Source: Straminergon stramineum (Eukaryota > Streptophyta > Bryopsida > Hypnales > Calliergonaceae). From it: a DNA stretch of 64,000 bases. The stretch spans positions 20,648,501-20,712,500 of the forward strand of contig OY987268.1 in NCBI GenBank assembly GCA_963920665.1, in the 5' to 3' direction. The translations under genes and the position numbers were made by a program. Positions 12,532 through 22,615 of this stretch are shown one piece after another (within the stretch, counting starts at the first letter, position 1; each line of letters opens with the position of its first letter). Under the pieces are notes generated by a model. It saw only the letters and a program-made list of their open reading frames with translations. It had not been told where the DNA came from and made no database searches.

Positions 12532-15059
12532 GTTTCAGTCGTGAATTTTGAGTGTAGCCGATTTGTTTGCTTTGAGGCAAGAGCTCAGTCGTAGCGTTTT
12601 GGTGTCGATGTTGATGTCAATGTCGATGCAATGGCGGTAGGGGTAGCTCCTCTCACGATACGGTCTTTTACGTATTCAGCACAGGATTTCATTGTCGGCA
12701 TTTGTTACTGACTGTGCCTCATCTTCCTGTGGTATGTACGTACTTTCTTACACTTCTCCATTCGTGACTTGTTTTAGTTTCCGTAGGGAACCTTCACTTT
12801 TAGATCTAAGGCGTTTCATAAGAGCATATAGTTAGCAAGTCTGCAAGTCGTAGTTTGGGACGAGTTTAGTGCAGTATTGTCTCAATGAGTGGATCTTCTG
12901 CGAAAGATCAACACTTTGACATTCGAGAAGGTCGAGATTATGAGATATGTCAATGCTTTCCATACACAATGAAGTGTTCGCCATGTCTACCGACAAAGTC
13001 TTCATTGAGGTTATGTATGTCTAATGCGCATGGAATTTGTTTGTGATAGATGCGGTGCAAGGACCGACTCTCCGTCCGAGGTTATGGATTATGAGAATGT
13101 GTGCCAATGTATGTTCCACTCGTATCGTGATTTTATTCCCACACTTACTGTGGCTTTTGAGAGTTGGTCTTTTGTCTCGAAAGATAACCATTACATTGAC
13201 GAAGTTAACGTGAATCTAAGAGGACATCAGATCAATATCAAAACATTGTGAAGTAATGAAATGTTGAGTTGATGTCTACTTAATATGAACTTAGTAGTTG
13301 TTAATGTAACATCCGGTTAATGCTAATGTTACTAACAGCACACCAACATTAAGTTAGCTCCATTTGAGTTACACGAGAATTAACTTGGCAATAATTCAAC
13401 GTTTCTGAGGACGATATGAATCTAATGCTTAGTAAATTAACATTGAGAACTTTCATGATGTTTGGATATTGGTGTGAGTTGAATGAGGTCCATGATGTAA
13501 TCTCAGACTGACTAGTCTCACACTGCTTGGCTCCGTTGCAGCTAGTCGGTAGGAGTTGCAATCCGTTACGATTTGAAATGTGGGATACGGCAGGCCAAGG
13601 ACGGTACGCCCGCATAGGACACCATTAGGGACCTGATCCCGTCATCTGTTATACACTCTGATCCTCGCTAACAAGGGCAATTCATCTATTCCCGCACTTG
13701 GTTGAATTTATCACCAAGCGGTGTAAGCATGACTTGGCTTAACATTTAGGGTCATTAATCTTTGAATGGAAATGGGGTTGTCTATGTGACTTTCAATGAT
13801 CTACAACCTCCTACTAAATGCACAAGAAAATCATATATATTGATAAAAATTTCATCTCAGCCGATTTGACTCTTGTAACCGTTGCTCTGTACATCTCTTA
13901 AAAGTCACTCTTATGTGTAGTAATATAATGCTCATATAGTGCATGTGTCGAAATGCTTAAAGTGACGCAAATAGTATCCTCTTCCTTAGCTAACGAATCG
14001 TTTGTCATGCTTATAAGTAAGTTTGTCGTTTAGGGTAATTGAGGATTTGTTTTTCCGTAGAAGCATCGTTGGCTCTCAAGGTTGCTGACCTGCATTATTG
14101 CATTGTGACAGGTATGTCTCATGAGCGCCCTTGTACAGGGGTGCATCAGCGGCGGTGGTAGTGCATGTCGTCATTAACTCGAAGAATTTCCTGATAGCTC
14201 AGTTTCGGGTAAAGGTCAGTTTTATAAACTACACTGATCCCCCTATTCTTTGGACTACCGGAAGTCTTTCAATGCATAAGCGCACTAGCAACACTTTTGT
14301 ATGAACTTCTGTTACAGAGAATCGGAGTTGGATTACATGAAAGCTCGGCGGCGATCTATTACGAATTGATGCAGAAATTGACCTTCTTGCAAGGCATTAG
14401 GAATTGCAGAAAGACCGTAATGCGGTCATCGTAACGGCTTTGGTCGGGAAAAAGTCGATCTGGAAGTTAGCGTCCAGTTTCTCGCGAAGCAAGCATTTGC
14501 TAGCAATCAGCGCACTATTACCTGCAGTGTGTTTGTCTTAGTTTTTTTCTCGTTTTTGATAGTCCATTCGGACCTGATCCATTGAGATCAATCGTTCCTC
14601 TTGTGATATAGTACCCCGTTGTGGAGAGAGATCATGGAATTATCGCAGATGTACAGAGTGCTTTTGGTTGAACCTGCAGGAAGCACAGGAAGATGCTGCA
14701 ATTAATGTAATATTTTCTTTATCAAAACGTCAGCAAAGACCTCTGACAATGTTAACCAAACATTTGAGGTAAGTGCCATTTCATTGACTTCTAGAATACC
14801 TACAACTTCTTGAATTATCAGTAAACTTGAATTTGACTCACCTATTAGCCACTTTCTGACAATAATCCTCAGCAGCAATGCCCTGAGGGCGATATTGTCA
14901 GGAAGCTCAAGCATCCAAGTCCATACAGTGGGTCGATAAATTCTTTCTCCAAGGTTGATCAGTGTCGCATAACGCACCCCACATGCCCCACATGCCTGAA
15001 ATGGTTGTGATAACTTATTATGACGGGAGATTGCCAAGATGTTGCCTCGGGAACAATGA
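12532..15059 (+). pseudogene. RABF1/ARA6-like Rab5-class GTPase pseudogene with retained introns
   Basis: Recognisable exons: 13542-13603 (RFEMWDTAGQGR, the switch II DTAGQ motif), 14112-14214 (starts YVS, in-frame TGA, then APLYRGASAAVVV and ending IAQFRVK), 14401-about 14480 (ELQKDRNAVIVTALVGKKS, the NKxD region decayed to KKS), 14680-14768 (EAQEDAAINVI, frameshift, then FFIKTSAKTSDNVNQTFE) and about 15015-15059 (EIAKMLPREQ, stop). Junctions still read cleanly: CG|GTACGC with ACAG|GTAT rebuilds an Arg codon, and AAG|GTCAGT joins ATTAG|GAATTG. APLY, AQFRVK-ELQK and FFIKTSAKTSDNVNQ fit plant-specific RABF1/ARA6 better than RABF2. A telo box at 12532-12540 and a CT-rich leader suggest the original 5' end; ATG 12631 is a weak start candidate. 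The P-loop exon is not secure: 13027-13250 may hold it in very decayed form. Introns show it arose by DNA duplication or gene death, not by reverse transcription. Confidence 0.8.
13024..13251 (+). pseudogene. Possible decayed P-loop / switch I exon of the RABF1-like pseudogene
   Basis: A 75-codon open frame lying between the leader and the DTAGQ exon. CDRCGART could be a decayed GDSGVGKS P-loop, each change needing one or two base substitutions, and TLTVAFES could correspond to the family segment KVTVGAS. The distance between the two is about ten residues too long. This is a weak alignment by eye; the frame might equally be chance. Confidence 0.25.
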
Positions 15060-15536
15060 AGCCTGTCGAGGCATTGCAATAGACTGCCAGAATTTGGTGA
15101 TCGTAGTTACATACTGTCACCAGTGTGCTATTTTGCTGCTTTTGTTGTGTATATCAATATAACAAGCTGCTCCCTTGGTTGGATTCCCTGCATCAAACTG
15201 CAGAGACGAACAATATCCTTTTACAGACAGGGATGCCTTTGGTCTCACCCATGTTCAATAATCATCTTAGAAGTTAAAGAATCAGGGTTTAGGGTTTATG
15301 AGAAATGGTCTTCAATGCTTGTTCTTCAGATGCAGACTGTCTCTATATTGCACATGCAGTAGAAAATTTAAATGAAATACATTCTTTGTTCTAAATATAT
15401 TTTGGATTTGCTTACAAAAAGTTTTGCCCATGCATGAGAGGCTTTGAGTGGGTTGTTAATTAATCCCCCCAGTAGTGTGGCAGTTTTGGGGTTGCTTTCC
15501 TCATTGGAGGTACTGGTGGCATTGATTTGTGATACA
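15060..15536. other. Non-coding stretch after the RABF1 pseudogene
   Basis: GC content is still somewhat above background and could be 3' flank of the dead gene. A doubled telo-type motif (CAGGGTTTAGGGTTTATG) lies at about 15283-15300. ORFs at 14962-15162 and 15123-15362 show no family resemblance. Confidence 0.4.
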
Positions 15537-15772
15537 ATTAAAGTATGAGGTCCATAACACGCTTGGGCTTTAACAGCATTCTCTAATGCAGAGGTACATT
15601 TTGCTTTCTCATTGCCTCAGCAATGTACAAATAATGTGCAATCCAGGAGGTGGACACTTTCAGTGACCACTGTATTTGAGCTTCAAAAACATTTCAAGAA
15701 TTTCAAGAAGTCTAACCTCCCCAAATTAATTTTCAGCTGTTAAATAGGTGATTTATGGACCTCCTACTTTAC
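15537..15772 (-). mobile_element. Family S hairpin element, copy S5 (degenerate, reversed)
   Basis: The right end, TTTATGGACCTCCTACTTTA, is the reverse complement of the left end of the S elements at 55031 and 60383 (AGGTAGGAGGTCCATAAA). The left end here, AAGTATGAGGTCCATAACAC, is the other inverted terminus. Inside, CTTCAAAAACATTTCAAG and ACCTCCCCAAATT match the reversed body of those copies, and CAGGAGGTGGxC followed by TTCAGTGACCA matches copy S4 near 37570. No coding potential. Confidence 0.55.
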
Positions 15773-16394
15773 AGCCATGACTGTCCTGTTGAGTATTATC
15801 ATGCACCCATGCTCTGGACATTGTCAAAATTTACCAATCACTAAGCATTTGTTGCAACTCTTTCATTTGAAGGGTTGGTAAATTTATGGTCGTGTCTCAT
15901 CATTAGTGGCATCTTTCATGTTTCATGTGAAATGATTCAAGTTATCATCATTTGTAGAAAATAGTGGTTGTGCTAACAGAATTTTTGGCAGAAGACAGTG
16001 ACAATCCTTGGATTTTACAGTGCATCAGGGCTGCATGGTGTGGAGATTTCTTCCTGTGACAGAGATATCTTAGATCCCACCATTGGGAAGCTCCAAAGGA
16101 TTACAAAAGTCACAGCTCCTTCAGCAATGTAAACCATTGAACATGACACTTTTGTTGTTGGAAATTGCCACTGCAGTAGCCTCAGTTCCATAGGACATGT
16201 TTTTCCATTGATGTGCAATTTGAGTGGGTGCACTTTGCAGTTGGGAACATGATATGATTTCCACTAAGTTATTGTGATGAGGGTAGAGTTCCTTTCCTTG
16301 GAACTCGAAGTAAATGAAATCTATCCCATGTCATGTTTGTTTTTTTAATATTTGAAACAAGCGTGTTCAAGAAACACACTGCAAGGGGTTCCAT
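15773..16394. other. Non-coding stretch
   Basis: Moderate GC. An ORF on the minus strand at 16015-16233 has no recognisable domain. No repeat partner for this piece was noticed elsewhere in the window. Confidence 0.4.
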
Positions 16395-16525
16395 CAGGAG
16401 AATAGGCTAATTTCACGCAAGGTAAAGAACCTGTCACCCCCAGGTATCGAACCCGCAACCATGCCATTTGGTTTGGGTACCTTACCACCATCACCTGGTA
16501 GTTTAGGGTCATCTTGGACCACCCA
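16395..16525 (-). repeat. tRNA-derived SINE-like copy 1
   Basis: On the minus strand a B-box-like GGTTCGATACC (complement of 16443-16453) follows an A-box-like TGATGGTGGTAAGG (complement of 16480-16493) at tRNA-like spacing. Upstream of the A box lies CCAAGATGACCCTAAACTAC, which recurs in similar form at about 22580-22613. No acceptor stem or cloverleaf could be folded by eye, so this is better read as a SINE head than a tRNA gene. The 3' end is not defined. Confidence 0.5.
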
Positions 16526-17859
16526 TGTCATGTTTTGAGCTGCTTCGTTCATTAGATGGGGTTGAACATCAAAATTGATGATAATACCGAAGTGTTTGAC
16601 AGCCATTTCTGCAAGATCCAAATTGGTTAGAGGTAAAGTGTAATAAGGTAGACCAACCTAATTCCATTCATTAGCTACCTAATTTCATCTCCTACTTTTG
16701 ACCCTAGTTCCATCCAAAAAAATATCCAAATTTGTTCAAAATATTCAAATTTGTTCATTATTGACAAAATCAATGCAGTAATAACAAAGTTGGGGTAACA
16801 TGTCAATCATTTATTGGTGAGTACTTAAATGTCATTATATACATGGAAAGGTGGTTATGGTTTGTTTATGGGACGTTTTCAAAAATGTTTATGATTCCAC
16901 TTTGGGCGGTTTTGTAATTTCAAGGCAAACTACTTCAAAAATTCACATAAATTACAAGTTTAATTATAAAATTATGATTCCACTTGGGTTTGATTCATAA
17001 AATAAAACATACACCTCTAAAAAAATATGTACCTCTTCTTGGAATTGGCCCAAAGATATTTAGATTCAAAATCATGGTGGTAATAGGCTTGTCTACTTTA
17101 TTCAACTTATTGAGAGCATTGTCAAGACTCAAGAACAAGTATGATAATATTGTCATATTTGGATGAATGTACACATACACATCTAGATGAAGGAACAATG
17201 TTTCTTCTATTATAATTATATCTACTATAGTTTTATTTCTATGCATGTGTGTGGATGTAAGTAACTTCATCTCTATTGTCAAGATTGTAAGTGACATTAC
17301 CTTGGAAATGAAAATCCTATGATGAATAAAATTGCTAGTAATCACACAATATTTTTATTGAAGTAAAAAGATATCACTACATTATGACAAATGTATCTAG
17401 GTGAATAATTGATGTTTCTTTTATAAAGTACATATTTATGGATGTAAAATAGGGATATCCAAAATTGCCACTTTTTCTACTATTGATAGCTTCTATTATT
17501 AAATTGATGAGATTTTATTTTTTTTAGTGGCAAGTGATGGGAGATTTCAATGCACCAAATAACACAATATTTGAATACTATGTGCAAAAGTTATAAAGAA
17601 TCAAAGATTTTTTGGTAGACATTCTAAAACTATTTCTTCAAGTTCTAATAAGTAAATCTTGATCAGAAGATGTATAGTGTGTGAACATCTCTTCAAGTGA
17701 TGCTTTCAATAGGTACCAGTGCATTTAGATGTCCCTATCTTAAATAGCTTCATCGTTCTAAGATAAACTAGCCTTATTCCATTCAATATCCAATTCTTTC
17801 CCCATTGCCATATTGCGACCTTCCCTCACCACTTACCTTGATGCCAATGTTAAATGGAT
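16526..17859. other. AT-rich non-coding stretch
   Basis: Short ORFs on both strands (16984-17166 plus, 16995-17345 minus) are mutual shadows without recognised domains. No repeat ends or RNA genes seen. Confidence 0.45.
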
Positions 17860-18500
17860 AAAGAAAGTTGTGCATTTAGGTGAAAACACACCAAAACATC
17901 CATGTACCCATTCTTGACAAATAAACTTCCATTGAAAATGTCTCCGAAAGTGCCATTACAACATTCCCTTACTTAATTGCAATTAGTTGAATGTTGATTC
18001 TCTAAATTTTAATTTTATGACCAAGTTATGTGACAAATTCAAAGGTTTAGGGAGCTTCTACTTTTATAATCCATACTCCATAGGAATTACATAGGAATTA
18101 CATGTCTTATCCAAAAAAATATTTTTTCCAATTCATGATTTTCAATTCCTAGAACCACAAAAATGTTTTTTCTTGCTTATTTTGACAACTTTGGGTGTTT
18201 CCACCTAAGGGTTGCTAGTATATGAGCATAGGAGTGTGAGCCCATGAGTCTATAATACTAGACACCTATGTTATAGGTATATAGACTATAGAAAGTGACT
18301 ATGATTATAGGATGTATATGTTACAAATACCCATATTAGAGATATTTATGATACATACACCTTCTATATTGTGGGGTATCTATATTATAGGTACCTATAA
18401 TGTGGGCTCAATGCTCACAAGCTCGCATTCTTGGGCTCACATACTAGCATTGTTGGTTTCCACCTTATTTACAATTGAAACCTACAATTGACAAAACAAG
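17860..18500 (+). repeat. Family J repeat, copy J1, carrying a 250-bp insertion
   Basis: Similar to about 54300-54603 continuing at 55981-56050. Shared pieces include GTGAAAAxCACCAAA, TGTACCCATTC, AACTTCCATTGAAAA or GACTTCCATTGAAAG, and ACATGTCTTATCCAAA. In this copy a separate element is inserted at 18207-18456; in copy J2 the family I element is inserted instead. The class is unknown and no TIRs were found. Confidence 0.55.
18198..18465. mobile_element. 250-bp TIR element with perfect 9-bp target duplication
   Basis: TTTCCACCT occurs at 18198-18206 and again at 18457-18465 around a 250-bp non-coding insert (18207-18456). The insert ends are inverted: AAGGGTTGCTAGTATATGAG on the left and GCTCACATACTAGCATTG near the right. 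Imperfect inverted arms continue inwards (GTGAGCCCATGAG against GTGGGCTCAATGC). A 9-bp duplication is typical of Mutator-like elements; an 8-bp reading would fit hAT. Confidence 0.75.
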
Positions 18501-19061
18501 GACCCATGCCCGATATCCATGATTTTGAACACATTTCAAAGTATTTTAGGTTGCTTTTAGAATGCTTGTTGATTAGATAAGTGTTGAGAGGTGATGGATT
18601 ATGGCTCCCTCCATATTGGCTCTATTACATCCCTAGCTAGTGCCACATTTCCATTTTCACACCACCACCTTGAAAATTTGTAACAATTATTAAATCTACT
18701 TTTTTCCCACTTGATTCCAAGTCAAGGGAGACATTCCAATGTGTGAAAAAGATCTGAGGTATTCAGTAATTAATAAAACCCAACCACTTGGTGAACTTGT
18801 GAATCAGCAAAGTAATAGGCAGGTTTACCTTACAATTAGTCAAGATTACAAGTTCCTCATGCTACCTTGGAGAATTGAAAATAAAACTAATTGCCCTGCG
18901 TATCCTGAAAAAACTCTCAAATTCTGTACAAATATGATTGAACAAACTTCCACATGTCAAAATGCGAATGCATGTCAGAGTGCATTTAGAATCCCGATGG
19001 TACCATGAGGCAGTGCAATTAGATTGGGTTGAGCATACGTCCAAACCAACCAATTTGTAAG
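18501..19061. other. Non-coding stretch with an unrecognised 89-codon ORF
   Basis: The plus-strand ORF 18739-19008 encodes a peptide whose last third is Cys-rich (NCPAYPEKTLKFCTN, then STCQNANACQSAF). It lacks a signal peptide and I recognise no family. It may be chance or a worn exon. Nothing else seen. Confidence 0.35.
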
Positions 19062-21359
19062 TTAACCCTTTAACGCCGAGATGGCCAAAAATGGCCTATG
19101 GTTTGTGTTCTGGTTGCATTTACATAACACAAATGGAATCAACATGAAATGTGTTGGACTATAAATTTGGGGGCAAGAGTAAGTTGAAAATTTAGGAATT
19201 TAAAAATAAATAAAATCATCAAAATTAAAGATTTTGTGCTTATGTAAAGCTTGTATTCTACCAAGAATACAATATAAGGGTTTAGACATACATTGGGGCG
19301 AGGGAGAATATTTGTCAAGAGTTGTAGAGGTTGCACGGAGGGTGACCAATGTAGCTGGTATGCAACAATTATAGCAACTCCATTGCAGCCCTAGTCTTCA
19401 AATACAACTTGAGTGCAAGCCTAGTCCTCGAGTCCTAATGATTTTTTTGAAACAAATGAAATGGGTCAAAACATTTTTTTAGATTTGCTTGGAAATATGA
19501 ACTATGGGCCTAGTTTGTTGATTTTCTAATTTTAGAGTAGCACGATAACTTTCATTTATACCATACTCTTATGTACTCAAATATAATGGTCCAAATATGG
19601 TGAAAATTTCAGGTTTTGTGAGTCTATTCCATATTAGATATGAATTTTTTTCATTTTTCTCTTAAGAATTTCAAATAATCTCAAAGTAGAATTTCAAACC
19701 TCATTTGGGGCATAGTAGAATAATTTTTCCCCAAAAACTTTGAACTTTAAAAAGTTGTGAAATCAAACCAAATTTCATGTACAAAAATTGATTTGAGATT
19801 TCAAGACTCTAATAAAAAGTTATAGACAAATATCAGAGAGAATGTTTTAAATTGTCCAAAAAAATGTCCCTTCCAATCCCTTTCTGAAATTTGTCCATAA
19901 CTTTTAGTTGGAGCCTCAAAACCTCAAAAAAAATTTAGAGATTAAACTTAGCTTAATTACCCACTTTTTTTAGGTTCAAAGTCTTTTGAAAGAAGGTATT
20001 CTAGTATTCTAAAATGAGGACTTAAATTCTACTTTGAGCACAATTCTAGTTTTTTGACAATGAGTGGACAAGCTCTCATCTTCAAATTATCCCATACCCT
20101 TTGAGGAATCGTGATGGACAATTCATTACTAAAGGATGTTCCCACACTCTGTTGGAGGAAAGATTCATTTAGAAACAATGCTAATGAAGTTGATGGGGAC
20201 CTCAATTGAGACTTGCTATGACATAATCTTATAGCATGTCAAGATGTTTTGAAGTCCCCGAAGTAGAAGCTATGTTTCTAAATTACAGGGGAATGCCTCG
20301 ACTAAGTGTTGCTATGACAAACCTTGTAGCATCACACGATGTTTTAAAGCATTACCCTAGTTTCATACCTTTTTACATTTGGATGATATGCATGTCCATA
20401 CTTTCACTTACCTATACATGTGCCCCTATAAAATATTAACTCATGCAAACCAAAGAATATGTGAGAACGTTCATAAACATTTGTTGCTAAAATTACTCTT
20501 GTAATTAATGTTTGAAATTTTTTTTAATCGATATTTTTTATTTCTAATTCTAGGATGGGGAAGAAGTCTAGGTCCTAGGTGAAGAAGAATAAAGTAGAAA
20601 GGTGGAAGGATGTTGGGATTGAAGATTCCAATAAACATAAACGTTTGTTTTGCAAATGTATCATACCCTACTTCTAATGGTACATATATGCCTTTGAGGA
20701 CCTCTTACAAATTAAATATTTAACATTTTTAGTGATTTTTTATTAATAGTAAACCTTCAAAATTGCCTATAATATTTTTCGAAATTGTCAAGGGTATTTT
20801 ATTGCCTACACAATGTCAAGCCTAAAATTTTAGATCAACCAGGTATAGTTGATTGGGCAATTAGGGATAAATAGAAATATTCATTTGGCATTGGAAATTT
20901 TGTACCTAAACATGATTTGGTATTTCAAAGTTTATCTCTAATTCTCACAACTAATACTCAAACCCTATAATTGACACTTGAATTGTGTACACCACTCAAT
21001 CCGGTGAGTAATGACCGGAGGTCATCAATTTTGTCACAGTGGCCTTTCTCTAGGTACACCTGACTTGTTCTCTAGGATTGTATCTCACTATGCAATAATA
21101 TGGATTTACTCCATGGTATACGAACAACTTATTTTAGAACCATCCTACACTTCCCAATTTATCATGTTCAACATTTTTTTTCACTAGGTGTTTTGACATT
21201 TGGAAAATGTACTTAACTACAATATGTATGATAGGAATGTTTTTTGCCTTCAATACAGTCTATCATTGTAGACCTAAAGCCTATTGTATTCTCCTTTCAT
21301 AAAACATACGGTGAAGTAGATGGTGAGTCTCTCCAAACCCTCAAGCATTAAGGGGTTAA
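19062..21359. mobile_element. Possible 2.3-kb TTAA-bounded element, no transposase
   Basis: TTAA at 19062-19065 is followed by CCCTTTAACGCCGAGATGG. GCATTAAGGGG ends at 21355 and is followed by TTAA at 21356-21359, giving the inverted terminus CCCCTTAATGCTTGAGGG. The ends resemble the other TTAA elements. The interior is AT-rich, includes a family G copy (about 19490-19660), and has no ORF resembling a transposase. The pairing of these two ends is by eye and they may belong to different elements. Confidence 0.3.
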
Positions 21360-21390
21360 TCATCAATGTTATCTCCTTGTGAAAATAGGC

Positions 21391-21475
21391 TACCCCCTTT
21401 CTCTCAAAATAAATCCGTGGTTTTTAGTGGGAAATTTTGGGATTACCATGGATTTATTTTGAGACAAAGGGAATA
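21391..21475. mobile_element. 81-bp Stowaway-like miniature element
   Basis: TA-flanked (21391-21392 and 21474-21475). The left arm reads TTTCTCTCAAAATAAATCC and then GTGG; the right arm reads CCATGGATTTATTTTGAG and then ACAAAGGGAA. The arms pair over about 30 bp with a small loop. The CTCAAAATAAAT core and the TA target match the plant Stowaway (Tc1/mariner-type) terminal consensus. Confidence 0.75.
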
Positions 21476-22524
21476 ATAAAAGCTCTTGGGTGCCATTGTA
21501 AAGGTGATATACCATTGGCACTTTAATTATTTCATTGTCGGTTGCTTTCATACTTGATGTTGGATTTTTGATCCCTTTGAACGGAGTTTGCTTAAAGTAA
21601 GTGCAATAGTAAGGTAGGAGTATTAAGCAAGATTACTATTGCATGACAAAAGTCATTTATATTGGGTCTTCTTGGCAATTGAAAGAGGACCCTATGCATT
21701 ATTTTGACACCCTAAACATAGGAGTCTTAAATCATCACTAGACTTTGGTATTCAAATAGTGTACATCCACAAAATTACTATCTTTATTCTAAGCAAGAAT
21801 ATAGAAGTAGTGTCCGTGGTTTTTGGGTTTAAGCTCACTTAGTGTAACATTTAGAGCAATGGGAGATCTTTCTCTTCCATTGTTCGTAGTATGAATATTT
21901 TTCAAGTTGTTGACAATACCGAAAGCTTGCCTTGATAGACAAGTTTGGAACTTTACGTAATTGACAGTAGAATTGTGGATATTGGCCAAGCCTTCAATCT
22001 TGAACTCAAGATCTATATTATACACCAAGATTGAGATTCTTTTGCAAAAATGAGTTGAGGCAGCTTCTCAAGAAATGTTATGTGTTATGAGTTGGACTGA
22101 TTTTCAGGACAATTGCATCTGAAGCATCGTGAGTTGCTGATAACTTAATATTTCTTGATTGCAAGGAAGTATCAAAAAGCTTGGGATGCATGAAATGCTT
22201 GATTGGTCCGCAAGCAAGATGGCACCTACTCTTGCAAGCAGGAAGCTGCAATCCACAGACAATGCAAACACAACTATGAACTACAGGTATGAAAGATTAT
22301 TTGGAAACCATACAACAACTGCGAGCCCCATCTTTTCTTTCTTTCTTTTTAAACATATGACCTTCAAGGGTAGCAGCAAGGACTGACATGACACATCCAT
22401 GACACGGCACATCCATGACAACCAGAGTGTTTTTAACTGTAGTTACATGCCACGAGTTTTCTCATCAAAACACAAGTAGAGGAACACCATCAAGACTATC
22501 ATGTGAGCAAAGTCAACATGGGGA
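21476..22524. other. Non-coding stretch with a possible worn exon
   Basis: At 22159-22286 a plus-strand frame (SIKKLGMHEMLDWSASKMAP and on) is followed by CTACAG|GTATGA, a plausible splice donor. GC is above the surroundings. No family is recognised, and it could be chance. The minus ORF 21789-22028 is also unrecognised. Confidence 0.3.
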
Positions 22525-22615
22525 ATTGATCTGGCAACCTCGCCCAGAAGTTCCTACCACCTGTCCCATCACACACGGGGTAGTTTAGGATCATTCCGGA
22601 CCAAGTCCCATCTCT
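22525..22615 (-). repeat. tRNA-derived SINE-like copy 2 (degenerate)
   Basis: Shares GTAGTTTAGG(G/A)TCAT and GGACCA with copy 1 at 16395-16525 in the same orientation, next to ACCACCTGTCCCATCACAC. The B-box position reads GTTGCCAGATCAATTCC on the minus strand, which is strongly decayed. Only the head region is comparable. Confidence 0.4.

Noticed and set aside
16440..16495. tRNA gene on the minus strand
   Set aside because: Only box-like motifs are present; no acceptor, anticodon or variable arms pair, and a diverged second copy exists, so a SINE head fits better.
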